From Bin87 sp034423595 (GTDB taxonomy: Bacteria > Chloroflexota > Dehalococcoidia > Lucifugimonadales > UBA3495), in assembly GCA_965207025.1 (NCBI GenBank), contig OZ242258.1:1612001-1676000 (forward strand): a DNA stretch of 64,000 nt, given 5' to 3'. A program made the translations under genes and the position numbers. Position 1 is the first letter of the stretch. Each line of letters begins with the position of its first letter. The notes beneath the pieces are model-generated. The model was given only the letters and a program-made list of their open reading frames with translations, did no database searches and was not told where the DNA came from. Shown in pieces: positions 8,902 to 17,889 of this stretch.

Positions 8902-9873
8902 GTGTTGATGAATTCGGTCAGCGCCACGTGTGGTGCCCAGATCGACGTACTGGAAGGGAGCGCAGCAGGGTCAGGTGGTGCCGTCCATCTCTGGGCATCC
9001 CCCAGCCCAAGAACGTATGAGAGGCTTTGTGATGGCGTCCGTTGGGGAGACCCGGTGGCGTGGTTCGACCAGGGACCGCCGCAAGGCGTTCTCGCCTGCC
9101 GGGAGTGCTTTTGGGTCTTCCATCTGGACCAGGGCGGTAAACGACCGCGCTTCAATGCGCCGGCGCGTTCATTGGTATACTTGGATTCCCCATGTCCGGC
9201 CTTGGGAGAGCTGACTGGAACGGACAACCACATGCTCGTCATTTCCCTCAACGACCTTGCCAATTTCTACGCCACCGCCGATGAGAGGAAGGAGGGTTTC
9301 ATTGGTCGGCTCAAGGCGAGGCGAGGCCGCCGAGGTGGGGATTATTACCTGCCCGTTGTCAGCCTGCTGCGTTCACACCACTGGAGGACGGGCGACCTGT
9401 CGATTTTGGAAAGCGAGGTGCCGTCCTTTCTCGAACAGGAGCGCGTCAAAGATGTAGAAAATCCCAACCGTAAGAATCGCGCCTTGCGATACGCGGAGAT
9501 GTTGGAGGACTACCAGGAATTTTGCGTCCAGCGACGAGTGTCGGGAACGTTCGCGGCGTTCGCCAGCACGGTCGTCCGCGTAACGGATGAGGTGGGCGTC
9601 CGCGTAAGGCCGACAGTCGGCCTGGTGATCGGTCGGGAACGACACGTCGTCATCGTGCGGATGAGTATAGACCGGCCCAAGCGGGCGTACCGGCAAGCGG
9701 TCAACTATTTCCTGGGGCTCGCCATTCGCCAGCATCCCGTCTTTTTGGAGGACCGTGTCGGTCTCTTTGACGTGCGGCAGAAAGACGTTCTCCCAATGCT
9801 GGCCGCCTCCGCGGCGGAGGAGCAGAGCATTAGGGATCATGCCGAACTGTTGCGCAGGATGTTGCGGCCATAG
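8902..9873 (+). CDS. Unknown protein
   Basis: Up to 323 residues from GTG 8902, with an AGGGAA element upstream. An inner ATG at 9232 would give 213 residues, and the better conserved-looking part starts there (LVISLNDLANFYATADERKE, SLLRSHHW, YAEMLEDYQEFC). The centre and C-terminus look like an alpha/beta protein (VGLVIGRERHVVIVRMSI). There is no signal peptide, no membrane helix and no motif I recognise. It lies between two broken nuclease copies in the defence-like island, which is suggestive only. Confidence 0.6.
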   Translation: MLMNSVSATCGAQIDVLEGSAAGSGGAVHLWASPSPRTYERLCDGVRWGDPVAWFDQGPPQGVLACRECFWVFHLDQGGKRPRFNAPARSLVYLDSPCPALGELTGTDNHMLVISLNDLANFYATADERKEGFIGRLKARRGRRGGDYYLPVVSLLRSHHWRTGDLSILESEVPSFLEQERVKDVENPNRKNRALRYAEMLEDYQEFCVQRRVSGTFAAFASTVVRVTDEVGVRVRPTVGLVIGRERHVVIVRMSIDRPKRAYRQAVNYFLGLAIRQHPVFLEDRVGLFDVRQKDVLPMLAASAAEEQSIRDHAELLRRMLRP

Positions 9874-10052
9874 ACAGGGTTCGCAACAGCATCTACCTGG
9901 TGGTCAAGAAGAGTTTCGGCGCTGGTGGCTGGGGGCGTCGTCCTGACAGAAGTCGTGCTCCGGAGGTGGCTCCAGTGTGGCGATTGGGCACCATGGTCGG
10001 GTAGTCATGATTTCATCTTGTTCGACGCAGCCATGGTGGTCGACGTCGGAGG

Positions 10053-10565
10053 TCAGAAGTCGTCGGTGGTCGCCGTTTCGACCGTGTTGGCCACGTCCAC
10101 CCGTTCGGGGCAGTCCTCGGCCGTGACATCGCAGTAGCCACACTCCTGCGCGCTTGGTACCCGCTTGGGCGGGGCGTCGGCCGCCAGCCGTCGGATCAGG
10201 GACGCGAGTTCCCCGATGAACTGTCCGGGCATCGCTCCTCGCGGGATCCGCACCGCGTGGGTCGGGTATATGACCTGGCTACCGATTCTTGCGTTCCTGT
10301 ACTGCGGGAGGGCCAGGGGTAAGGCGTACTGGTAGATCATGACTTGGACGCGGTGCCAGGCCAGTTCTTGACCGGTCTTGACGTCGATGATGGTGGCGTC
10401 TCTGTCGTCAAGCACGACGAGGTCAGGACGGCCGGCCAGGGTGGCGTTTTCCCCGCAGCCGGAAGGCGTTCTGGCCCTCGACGAAGACATGATGGCCGTC
10501 GTCTTCGCGTGTCTTCATTCCGCTTGCGCTCTCGCCGACCTCAGAGCCGCCGGGCTGTTGGAATA
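10053..10565 (-). pseudogene. PD-(D/E)XK Cas4/RecB-like nuclease, copy 2, N-terminally truncated and frameshifted
   Basis: The frame ending at 10053 carries NATLAGRPDLVVLDD, ATIIDVKTGQE, VQVMIYQYALPL and the cluster CGYCDVTAEDC, so the catalytic core and three cysteines are present. The preceding part (HHVFVEGQNAFRLRG) is in another frame, with the shift at the GGGGAAAA run near 10450. The first 50 or so residues, including the expected N-terminal Cys, are missing. The catalytic residues GRPD, DVK and QxxxY are all preserved, so loss was recent or the frameshift could be a sequencing error. Confidence 0.75.
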
Positions 10566-10657
10566 GACGCTCACTGCTAAAGCTTTGGCATGGGGGCTGC
10601 TCCCTGCCGTCAATGGACCCGACCGGCGTAGCGATTTCGTCTAGTTGTAGGCTAACG

Positions 10658-10687
10658 TTGGGCACGCTTCGTAGGTTCGTTTACAAT
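10658..10687 (+). promoter_or_regulatory. Candidate sigma-70 promoter of the ATPase-HNH pair
   Basis: TTGGGC at 10658 and TACAAT at 10682 are spaced by 18 bases and lie about 55 bases before the ATPase start. Confidence 0.4.
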
Positions 10688-10742
10688 GCCCTTTCAGTAA
10701 CGGGGTGCGAAACGGCGTAGGTCGTGCAAGGTAGGTATCTTG

Positions 10743-12419
10743 ATGAAAATGGTCGATGACCCTGGGACTCCTTACCTGCGTTCCGTCTCGTTGCAGGGTG
10801 TTCATCCGTTTGGCTCCGAGGTCACGTTCCTGTTTGACCGCAGGGTGAACGTGCTGATTGGTCCGAACGGTGTGGGCAAAAGCGCCGCCTTGGACAGGTT
10901 CGCAGCGGAAGGTCGGAGGCGGTTTTCGCCCTTGACGGATGACTCGGAGGTGGGTGTCGAAAGGATCATGCAACCGGAAAGTGCCTCGTTCCGGGATGTG
11001 AGGACCGTCTATGTTGGATCCACGCGAGCTCCCTTGACGCCTGAAATGGTTCTTAGCGATCTGCAATTTCTAGATGTTCAGGGAAAGGTCACCGCTTGGC
11101 TGACGCGGGCGAGATGGGTCCCCTTCGCGACGGGGATCCTAATGCTGGCTTATTGGGCAGTAGCGGTGGCCGCGAACACATTCTTTGACCCGGATAGTCG
11201 GTGGTTCGAGTTAGGGACGCTCGACTTGCTGGTGCCTTACGTGATCTTCACGGGGGCTTGTAGCTTATACCTGCTTGCGTCGCTTTTCCGCCGGAGTCCG
11301 TGGTTGATCAGCTTTCTGACCCGCAACTGGTTGCTGTCGGCTGCTTTGACGTACCGGTCTCAAGTTTCCCCGATTTTCATGTTTCAGGCCGTCTTAGCGG
11401 CCAACCGGCGTTGGCTGGGCTCGGAAGGAGATTTGCGTACTGACCGTCGATCTCGTGCCGCGAATGAGGCTGCGAGCCTAGCCCTTGACTGTGCGAAGAA
11501 GATTGCACCTGAGGTGTTCCCTGCAACCGCATCATTAGGGACTGGGACCATCATGAGCTTCGTTCGCATCCTCTGGTTGGGGTGGAGGCGTTCCTTCACT
11601 GATCGTTTATCGACCGTACATACGCGCTTCAGCCCGTCTCCTCTGCATATTACCAGCCTGAGTGCCGGTACCCAGAACACGTTGCTCATTGCTTGGTACC
11701 TCGCGCTTACGTTGGCCTATTCAAACGAATTCCGGGAAGGCTGGAAGGACCTGCCCGCGATCCTCTTCATCGACGAAATTGAGAATCACCTGCATCCTGC
11801 GTGGCAGCGTCGGTTCATACCGGTGTTTCTGGAGCATTTCCCCAATCTTCAAATAATCGCCACTACGCATTCACCCTTCCCAATAGCCGGACTGAAGGCT
11901 GGACAGGTACATACTTTGCATCAAGGGGACGATGGGATAACTCACGTGGAGACCAACGAACACGAGATTGTGGGTTTGACCGCCGATGAGATACTTCATG
12001 GGTACCTTTATGTTCAGGACCCGACAGACTTGGAGACGGCTCAGGCGGTGGAGGTGCTGCGGTGGCTTGAGAGTCTCGATCCTTTGGTCGAGGACGAATC
12101 GGCCGAGTCATGGCGGAAAACGGTAGTGGAGGAGTTTTCCGCCTTGGCACGAAACGACGAATTGACGTTCGACGAAGTCTTAGTCATGCACTGGCTCTCC
12201 GGGGCGGTCAGCTCCCCGGTCGCCGTTGCGCCCCCTCTTTCGGGTGAGGCGGAATCGTGGCGGGAGTCCATGATAGACGAGTTTCGTTCTCTGGTAGGAG
12301 TGGATATTCTTTCCGGAGGACCAGCGGCGAGACAGCGGCAGATCTGGGCGGAGCAGATGGTAAACGGCACGTTTCCGGAATCTACGGACATTCCGGTTGA
12401 CGAAAGTTCGGGGGTATAG
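10743..12419 (+). CDS. PtuA-like AAA/ABC ATPase with two internal membrane helices
   Basis: 558 residues. ATG 10743 has AAGGTAGG 7 bases upstream. Walker A is GPNGVGKS (residues 40-47), the ABC signature region is LSAGTQNTLL (about 310), Walker B is ILFIDEIENHLHP (about 340), and the switch His is IATTHSPF. This is the OLD/RecF-like ATPase layout used in Septu (PtuA), Gabija and retron systems. Between Walker A and the signature, where relatives carry a coiled coil, lie two clear transmembrane helices (residues about 125-148 and 162-183), so the protein is probably membrane-anchored. The stop codon overlaps the GTG start of the HNH gene (TAGTG), meaning translational coupling. The role is probably NTP-dependent sensing that controls the nuclease. 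Confidence 0.88.
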   Translation: MKMVDDPGTPYLRSVSLQGVHPFGSEVTFLFDRRVNVLIGPNGVGKSAALDRFAAEGRRRFSPLTDDSEVGVERIMQPESASFRDVRTVYVGSTRAPLTPEMVLSDLQFLDVQGKVTAWLTRARWVPFATGILMLAYWAVAVAANTFFDPDSRWFELGTLDLLVPYVIFTGACSLYLLASLFRRSPWLISFLTRNWLLSAALTYRSQVSPIFMFQAVLAANRRWLGSEGDLRTDRRSRAANEAASLALDCAKKIAPEVFPATASLGTGTIMSFVRILWLGWRRSFTDRLSTVHTRFSPSPLHITSLSAGTQNTLLIAWYLALTLAYSNEFREGWKDLPAILFIDEIENHLHPAWQRRFIPVFLEHFPNLQIIATTHSPFPIAGLKAGQVHTLHQGDDGITHVETNEHEIVGLTADEILHGYLYVQDPTDLETAQAVEVLRWLESLDPLVEDESAESWRKTVVEEFSALARNDELTFDEVLVMHWLSGAVSSPVAVAPPLSGEAESWRESMIDEFRSLVGVDILSGGPAARQRQIWAEQMVNGTFPESTDIPVDESSGV

Positions 12420-13228
12420 TGCGCGGCGTGAACAGGAGTCCCTCACCGGGCGGCATCGGTCTTGGGATGTACCAGCGTTCCAACGCCGGATGGAATGCGC
12501 TAGCCGGCGGCCAAAGTCCGCAGGCCAGGCGGGATTACGATCTGTTGCGGAGGCGGTTGCATAGGGAGTTCAGCGGCCTGTGCGCCTTCTGCGAGCGACC
12601 GGTACCGCGTAGGGGACGACCAGGTCCCGTGGAGCACTTCAGACCTCGGAACCCGGTTACTGGCTCGCAATCGTCGCACTTCGGTGCTGACCTGACGTTC
12701 AATTGGCTGAACCTGATGTATGCCTGTCCAGAGTGCCAGGATAAGAAGGGCAACAATTGGCCGGGCACACTAGCTGCTCGAGACGAAAGGTTGATTGACG
12801 TCGAGCTTGCTCGGAGGGCGGCGAATGATGGATGGGCGTATGTGCCAGTTTCGGTGGGTGACGGGTACGTTAACCCCAATGGAACGGCGGCTGATCCAGC
12901 GGAGGACTACTTCGAGTATGACGAGCTTCACGGTGGGGTATCTCCCTCTCGGAATTTGGCTGGAGGCCAGCGTTCGAAGGCTCTCCGAACGATATACGAC
13001 ATTGGACTGGATGCCGCTGCGCTGTCCCGGGAGCGCCGCATTCACGTTGAGGAAATCAAGCAGCATCTCGATTCCAAAGGGAGGCGAAGGAGGGCGCAGG
13101 AAGTGGGCAAGCTAGTTGGCCGCCACGATCGGAGGGCGCTGAGGGATACGAAACCAAGTGCCTACGCGCCAGCCGTTCGTTTCACTGGACTGGTGTTGTT
13201 TGCCTTCCGAGAGGGGTGGCTCCAATAG
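12419..13228 (+). CDS. PtuB-like HNH endonuclease
   Basis: 269 residues from a GTG that overlaps the stop of the ATPase. The HNH core is C55-x2-C58, VEHFRPR (His 73), NWLNLMYACPECQDKKGNNWP (Cys 103 and 106). This is the Cys-His-Asn-Cys layout of the TIGR02646/PtuB group that pairs with PtuA-type ATPases in Septu and some retrons. The rest is helical and basic. It should cut DNA or RNA when released or activated by the ATPase. Both genes form one operon. No reverse transcriptase or retron RNA is visible nearby, so Septu-like is the better label. Confidence 0.85.
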   Translation: MRGVNRSPSPGGIGLGMYQRSNAGWNALAGGQSPQARRDYDLLRRRLHREFSGLCAFCERPVPRRGRPGPVEHFRPRNPVTGSQSSHFGADLTFNWLNLMYACPECQDKKGNNWPGTLAARDERLIDVELARRAANDGWAYVPVSVGDGYVNPNGTAADPAEDYFEYDELHGGVSPSRNLAGGQRSKALRTIYDIGLDAAALSRERRIHVEEIKQHLDSKGRRRRAQEVGKLVGRHDRRALRDTKPSAYAPAVRFTGLVLFAFREGWLQ

Positions 13229-13315
13229 GCCCACGGTATCACAGCCGGGGACGTCTCTCCAGTGTCAGCATTTGTGCCGATTCCAATTGCCTCACCGCAG
13301 AATGTAACTGGAGAC

Positions 13316-13705
13316 TCAGCACTTTGGATCGCCTGCCGCTAGAACCATATCCGGAGGATGGCCGACACCGTGACGTGCAACGCCACTGTAGGAATGGTGG
13401 TCGTTGCCATTGCCCGTCGGTTCGGGTGTATCGGGCGAGGCAGGCAGAGGCGGCATTGCTGCTGCCGTCCGTACATCGGTGGGCGGTTGCGCGGTCGGCG
13501 CGGCAGTTCCCGCTGCCTGCGACGCTGCGTCGTTGCCGGCCTGAGGTGGCGGCGGCGGGGGTTCCGACGTGCAGGCCGGCAGCAGGGCGGTCAGGATCAG
13601 GATGACGGCAAGGGGGTTCTCAATTCTGTGGCTCCGGGGGACGCATGGCGATTTCGGGCAAACGGCGGCAATTGTCCCACTGGTTCTCGGGATCGGCAAT
13701 GCCAC
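13316..13705 (-). CDS. Small Pro-rich lipoprotein
   Basis: The frame contains a lipoprotein signal (NPLAVILILTALLPAC) followed by a proline run and an Ala/Thr/Pro-rich disordered tail of about 80 residues. The GTG at 13705 is the only ordinary start in frame and leaves an unusually long leader of about 30 residues before the hydrophobic stretch, so the true start is uncertain. It begins 9 bases after the end of nuclease copy 3 on the same strand. There is no domain. Confidence 0.5.
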   Translation of the reverse strand: MALPIPRTSGTIAAVCPKSPCVPRSHRIENPLAVILILTALLPACTSEPPPPPPQAGNDAASQAAGTAAPTAQPPTDVRTAAAMPPLPASPDTPEPTGNGNDHHSYSGVARHGVGHPPDMVLAAGDPKC

Positions 13706-13713
13706 GGGCGAGG

Positions 13714-14263
13714 TCAGAAGTCGTCGTCGGTTCCGTCTTCACGCTCGGAGGCCTTTTCCACCCGTTCGGGTCAATCCGAGGCCGTGACATCACAGTAACC
13801 ACACTCCTGCGCGCTGGGCACTCGCTTGGGCGGAGTGTCGGCCGCCAGCCGCCGGATCAGGGACCCGAGTTCCTCGATGAACTGTCCGGGCAGTGCTCCC
13901 CTCGGCACCCGCACCGTGTGGGTCGGGTAGATGACCTCGCCGCCGATTCGGACGTTCCGGTACTGCGGCAGGGCCAGGGGCAGGGCGTACTGGTAGATCA
14001 TGACTTGGACGCGGTGCCAAGGCCGTTCCTGACCGGTTTTGACGTCGATGATGGTGGCGTCACGGTCGTCGAGTACGACGAGGTCGGGCCGGCCAGCAAG
14101 TGTCGCTGATTTGCCCCGCAGCCTGAAGGCGTTCTGGGCTTCGACAAAGACACGGTGGCCGTAGTCTTTCCATTCCTGGCGTTGCTGGTTCAGCAGCGCC
14201 GTGTGGCGCATCAGCCACTCGGCTTGGTCGAAGTCTGACGGCTGGCGGGTCCAGGTGCCAACG
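13714..14263 (-). pseudogene. PD-(D/E)XK Cas4/RecB-like nuclease, copy 3, N-truncated with a stop at the last cluster cysteine
   Basis: The frame runs from about 14263 (TWTRQPSDFDQAEWLMRHTA) through VFVEAQNAFRLRGKSATLAGRP (positions about 14150-14085), IIDVKTG and QVMIYQYALP to CGYCDVTASD, then TGA. The next codons continue the family pattern (PERVEKAS...DDDF) to 13714. Alignment with copies 2 and 4 puts the TGA exactly where the last cysteine of the CxxCx6C cluster belongs. The first 40 residues, including the N-terminal Cys, are gone, and the ORF abuts the stop of the gene at 14264. An internal ATG at 14211 exists. Confidence 0.75.
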
Positions 14264-14548
14264 TTAGCGCTTTGTGCAGTCGATGTTTTCTCCCTGATCG
14301 GGTTCCGTCATCGAGCGTCGTCGCACCACGATGGCGCGGCAGAGAGCGGCGACTGGTCCCAGGGAGGCCGTCAAGGCGATGAGAGCCACTGCTTCCTGCC
14401 AATGGGGAAACCAGCCGGTCGTCAGGTGGGCTGCGCCTGCGGCTACCCAGATGGCGACGCCGGTCGAGAGGCTGGTGGCCAGTGCGATCTTGACGCTGCG
14501 TTCGAGCGTGCGTATGCGGTTGATGAGTCGCTTGATGAGTCGCTTCAT
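14264..14548 (-). CDS. Small two-helix membrane protein
   Basis: 94 residues. A basic amphipathic N-terminus (MKRLIKRLINRIRTLERSVK) precedes two transmembrane helices (about residues 20-45 and 52-75) and a charged tail. The basic start predicts the N-terminus inside. I recognise no family. It ends directly at the truncated end of nuclease copy 3, so its C-terminus may have been trimmed by the same rearrangement. Confidence 0.55.
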   Translation of the reverse strand: MKRLIKRLINRIRTLERSVKIALATSLSTGVAIWVAAGAAHLTTGWFPHWQEAVALIALTASLGPVAALCRAIVVRRRSMTEPDQGENIDCTKR

Positions 14549-14807
14549 TGCATGGTTCCGCGTTGCTTGGCTTCAGCCTGTGGCGATTCTCGCACAGGCG
14601 TCAACTGCGCGTGTTTGGCCGGACGACGCCCATTTTCCGTTTTCGCCTGATGGGTGTTGCGATGTATCGCCGCATGGCTTCCCTGGTGTTGGCGTCTTGG
14701 AACCTGATGCTGGCGGTGGTCCCTGCGATGGCGGCATCGCCGTCGACTGCGTAGATGCTGGTGTCCGGCGTGTGCGCCACTGGTTGGGCTTTTGCGTGGG
14801 CCAGGAG

Positions 14808-15320
14808 TTAGTCTCCTGCGAGCTCCAGGCGAAACACGTAGGGACAGTAGTCGATGTCAATTTCCGCGGACCTACTTCGGAAAATGACACCGAGGTGGTG
14901 CTTTATAGCCTGCAGGATTGCGGCGACCAGTTGGTCGTAGGGCACCATGTTGGTGTTGCACGAGCCGCGGCCTGTTGCACCGTCATCGCGCCATGTGGGC
15001 GGGTAGCCGAAGTCGTCAGCGCCACTCTCCAGAGCGTTGAGGCGTATTTCGGTTGACGGGAATATGGGCGGAGCTGCGGGTTCTTCCGCCGAGCGGTGCG
15101 GCTTCTGTCCCCGCATGTTGGCCAGGGTCTTGGCATCCTTGGCGATGGTAGGCGTCGGGGCGTAGCGTAGGTCCATGACCATCCAGTGGTGGGTGTATTT
15201 CGTGTCTTCTCCCTGCCGCTGCTTGACGAGCATTTCCCTTGCTGCGCGACTGACCCAGGACATCTTGCCCAGAGAGGCGAGCAGCCGGGTACGCATCTGA
15301 AGTCTTCCCAGTCGTCGCAT
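14808..15320 (-). CDS. Unknown protein, possibly frameshifted at its start
   Basis: 170 residues from 15320, or from the ATG at 15296. It contains YTHHWMVMDLRYAPTPTIAK, a Pro-rich linker, STEIRLNALESGADDFG, MVPYDQLVAAILQAIKHHLG and IDIDYCPYVFRLEL, which read like a real alpha/beta protein. A different frame upstream (from 15409) also reads like protein (DERPDLPDSMPRPRLNTCDDW), so a one-base shift near 15300-15330 may have split a longer gene. I recognise no family. Confidence 0.5.
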   Translation of the reverse strand: MRRLGRLQMRTRLLASLGKMSWVSRAAREMLVKQRQGEDTKYTHHWMVMDLRYAPTPTIAKDAKTLANMRGQKPHRSAEEPAAPPIFPSTEIRLNALESGADDFGYPPTWRDDGATGRGSCNTNMVPYDQLVAAILQAIKHHLGVIFRSRSAEIDIDYCPYVFRLELAGD

Positions 15321-15537
15321 GTGTTGAGTCGTGGTCTGGGCATGCTGTCCGGAAGGTCAGGGCGTTCGTCCAGGTTTCCGTGCCGCGGTGTGGGATTGAC
15401 GCATTTCATCGTTCATGCTCGTTGGCTCCGCGACAGCGTGTGGACGAACGTCGATATTGCCCGCAGAAGCGAACGCTGGTGTAACCAGCGCGCGGGTTCT
15501 ACTCCGGGGTGGAGGTGGCTGTCGTGGGTGGCTGCCA

Positions 15538-16188
15538 TCAGAAGTCGGCGGTTTCTCCGATCTCAGTTCCGGAGGCGCCGTCCACTCGCACGGGGCAGTC
15601 TTCGGCCGTAATGTCGCAGAATCGGCAGTCCTGTGGCGACGGCACTCGTCTTGCGGGTTCGTCGGCCGAGAGCCGTCGTATGAGCGCGCCCAGGTTCTGG
15701 ATGAACTTCTCGTCCACTGCCTCGGCCGGAATGCGGACCGTGTGGTCGCGGTAGGTGACCTGACCGCTGAGCTTCGTTTCCCGGTAGCGTCGCAGCGCCT
15801 CGGGAACGGCGTACAGGTAGATCATGACCTGCACGGTGTGGCTGGGGCTGTCGTGGCCGGTCTTGGCATCGACGATGACGCCGTCATCTTCACGGTGGGC
15901 GATAATGTCGGGCCTGCCGGCCAATGTCGCCGTTTTACCGCGGAGTTCAAACCGATTCTGCGCCTCGACGTCGACGTCGTAGCCGCCGACTTCCCAGTTG
16001 GCTCTGCGCTCGTTGAGCAGCGCGGTGTGGTCGAGCAGCCACTGGGCTTGGTCAAAGTCAGAAGGCTGCTTCGACCAGTTCTGATGGTGTGCCTTGAACC
16101 AGACGGCCCATTCGCAGGAATTTTCGCCAGTGAGTAGGCGGGGCAGCCAGGTGGCCCAGATGTAGGGGTGTTCGCGGCGTTGCGGCAT
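15538..16188 (-). CDS. PD-(D/E)XK nuclease with a predicted 4-Cys iron-sulfur cluster (Cas4/RecB-like), intact copy 4
   Basis: 216 residues. ATG 16188 has GGAGGAG about 9 bases upstream. Catalytic residues of the RecB-like fold are visible: GRPD (Asp 94), VDAK (Asp 107, Lys 109) and Q120xxxY124. Cys 25 near the N-terminus and Cys 188, 191 and 198 near the C-terminus (CxxCx6C) match the Cas4/AddB iron-sulfur layout. It should be a DNA exonuclease or nickase. There are no cas1, cas2 or CRISPR repeats nearby, so it is a stand-alone Cas4-like enzyme. Three damaged relatives lie within the preceding 8.5 kb. Confidence 0.88.
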   Translation of the reverse strand: MPQRREHPYIWATWLPRLLTGENSCEWAVWFKAHHQNWSKQPSDFDQAQWLLDHTALLNERRANWEVGGYDVDVEAQNRFELRGKTATLAGRPDIIAHREDDGVIVDAKTGHDSPSHTVQVMIYLYAVPEALRRYRETKLSGQVTYRDHTVRIPAEAVDEKFIQNLGALIRRLSADEPARRVPSPQDCRFCDITAEDCPVRVDGASGTEIGETADF

Positions 16189-16407
16189 GTGTGACGGCTC
16201 CTCCAGTTTAGGTAGCCGTCGTCAGCCTGACGCGAGTGTATTCGTTGGCCGTGCCGTCGCGCTACGGCCTGCTGTCAGCAAACTGCGTTACAGACGGCAA
16301 CGATGGCCTGATCGGTCTCGTGGCAAAGCCTGCTGTCCCGTAAGGGCGATTTGGGGGAGGCGCTTTGACTCCCGAGATAGCACGGAACAGTCGGGGCATT
16401 GGGGGAA

Positions 16408-16575
16408 ATCAGCTCGCTCGCGTAGGGAATTTTCGCCCGTCAGTTTCACGTTCTCTGTGTTGTTCGATGGCGTGATGTGGTCCGGTCCCAGAACGTCAGG
16501 CCGAGTTGTCCTACCCGACGGCAGCTTCCCTGTCGTCGTTCTCACGAGCTCCTGATAGGTGGCAGGGCGTTGTGA
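16408..16575. repeat. Dispersed repeat of about 165 bp, copy 1
   Basis: Matches 29979-30140 over its whole length, with shared blocks such as TCTGTGTTGTTCG and GGCCGAGTTGT. Differences fall in all codon positions of the one open frame (minus strand), which argues against coding. It lies in the 500-base gap before the DUF3800 gene, where I see nothing else. Confidence 0.65.
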
Positions 16576-16704
16576 GGCCGCCAAGGAAAAGGCCCGGCTT
16601 CAGGTGCCGTTGGTTTAGAATTGAAGGCAGTTGGGGAAACAGATAACCCTGCAGAGCCGCAACCGTTTGTGCGGGAACGGTTCCATTGGCAACGGAGGAC
16701 CGTG

Positions 16705-17880
16705 GTGGAAACAATTCAGACCGTTTACCTCGATGAGGCGGGTTTCACCGGGAATAATTTGCTCGACCTTGACCAACCGATTTTTGTGTACTCGGCAGTT
16801 GCCATGTCGGAAGATCAGGCGGCAGCACTTCACTCTGAAATGATCTCCCGTTTTCGCTTGCGTGGCCATGAGCTAAAGGGCAGCAGGTTGGTAAAGCGCA
16901 GACGGGGGCGGGAGGCAATCTCCTGGCTTTTGGAAAGGTCTGGGGAGCGAACCCTGGTGGCGACCTACGACAAGAGATACGCTCTGGCCGGCAGATTCTA
17001 CGAGTACATTTTCGAACCTCTGTTGACAAACTTGAGCACCGTACTCTACACCATTGAGTTTCAAAAATTTGTGGCCTCGGTTCTGTATTGGCATTTCGCG
17101 GAACGCGATTCTGACGCCGAACTCCTGCTAGAGGATTTCGAAACCCTGATGCGCACACTGGATCCTCAGCAAGTCGACGCGGTCGTGGAGCATGCAGGCG
17201 AGGTGGATATGTCCGGTCCTCTGGGCTATCTGTTGGTCATCGCCTTGTGCCAGCGGGAAAAGATCAAGAAGGAGATCGAATTTTTGAGGGACATGGAGGA
17301 CAACCCTTGGTGGGAGCTGGATCTGTCGGTACCCTCGGTGAACTATCTGCTGGCCGCGTGGAGTGAGAAACGTGGTGCCCTTGAGGTTCACTGTGACAGG
17401 TCTAAGCCGATCCAGTCGGACTTGCTGTCCGACTTTTCTGTGTTCAACCAGATGGTCGGCCGGAATGACAAGTTCTACTTTCCGGTGGGCCAATCGGGTA
17501 GCCCCTCGGCGATTTACAACCTTGCGGGGCCAATTCAACTGGAGGATTCACGAAGCTGCCAAGGTATACAGATTGCCGATGTCATAGCCAGTTCCGTCGC
17601 CTATGCGTTGAACAACCCAGACGACGGGTCTTCTCAGGAATGGTTGGAACTGGCTGAGGAAATGATTGCGGTGGCCGTCGGGCCGGAATTTAAGCACATC
17701 GACCTGAGCCGGGAAGGCCCTGCCATTAACTCCGTGGTGCTCCGGGAACTGCACGAGCGAAGTATCAGGGGTGAAGACCTGCTGGATGGCCTGGGAGAAT
17801 TCATTCTGGCAGCGAAATCGAGCTACTCGTCTTTCGTTGTTGACGCTGCGGCGGACGACATTGACTCGTCCGACACATAG
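16705..17880 (+). CDS. DUF3800 domain protein
   Basis: 391 residues. I chose GTG 16705 because GGAGGA lies 5 bases upstream and DUF3800 proteins start close to the first strand. That strand is VYLDEAGFTG (the family's Y-D-E/S-G motif), followed by FVYSAVAM. Later come LEVHCDRSKPI and the C-terminal IQIADVIASSVAYAL, which supplies the second conserved Asp. The fold is RNase H-like, and the family is common in phages, toxin-antitoxin and defence islands, with nuclease activity suspected. Long insertions with acidic helices are present in the middle. It is a single gene with no overlapping partner. Confidence 0.85.
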   Translation: METIQTVYLDEAGFTGNNLLDLDQPIFVYSAVAMSEDQAAALHSEMISRFRLRGHELKGSRLVKRRRGREAISWLLERSGERTLVATYDKRYALAGRFYEYIFEPLLTNLSTVLYTIEFQKFVASVLYWHFAERDSDAELLLEDFETLMRTLDPQQVDAVVEHAGEVDMSGPLGYLLVIALCQREKIKKEIEFLRDMEDNPWWELDLSVPSVNYLLAAWSEKRGALEVHCDRSKPIQSDLLSDFSVFNQMVGRNDKFYFPVGQSGSPSAIYNLAGPIQLEDSRSCQGIQIADVIASSVAYALNNPDDGSSQEWLELAEEMIAVAVGPEFKHIDLSREGPAINSVVLRELHERSIRGEDLLDGLGEFILAAKSSYSSFVVDAAADDIDSSDT

Positions 17881-17889
17881 GAGAACCGA

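Noticed and set aside
10743..13228. Retron (Eco8-like) instead of Septu
   Set aside because: The ATPase-HNH pair fits, but there is no reverse transcriptase ORF or msr/msd-like inverted repeats beside it.
15538..16188. CRISPR-Cas locus suggested by the Cas4-like nuclease
   Set aside because: No direct-repeat array, Cas1 or Cas2 is visible in the window; the nuclease stands alone.
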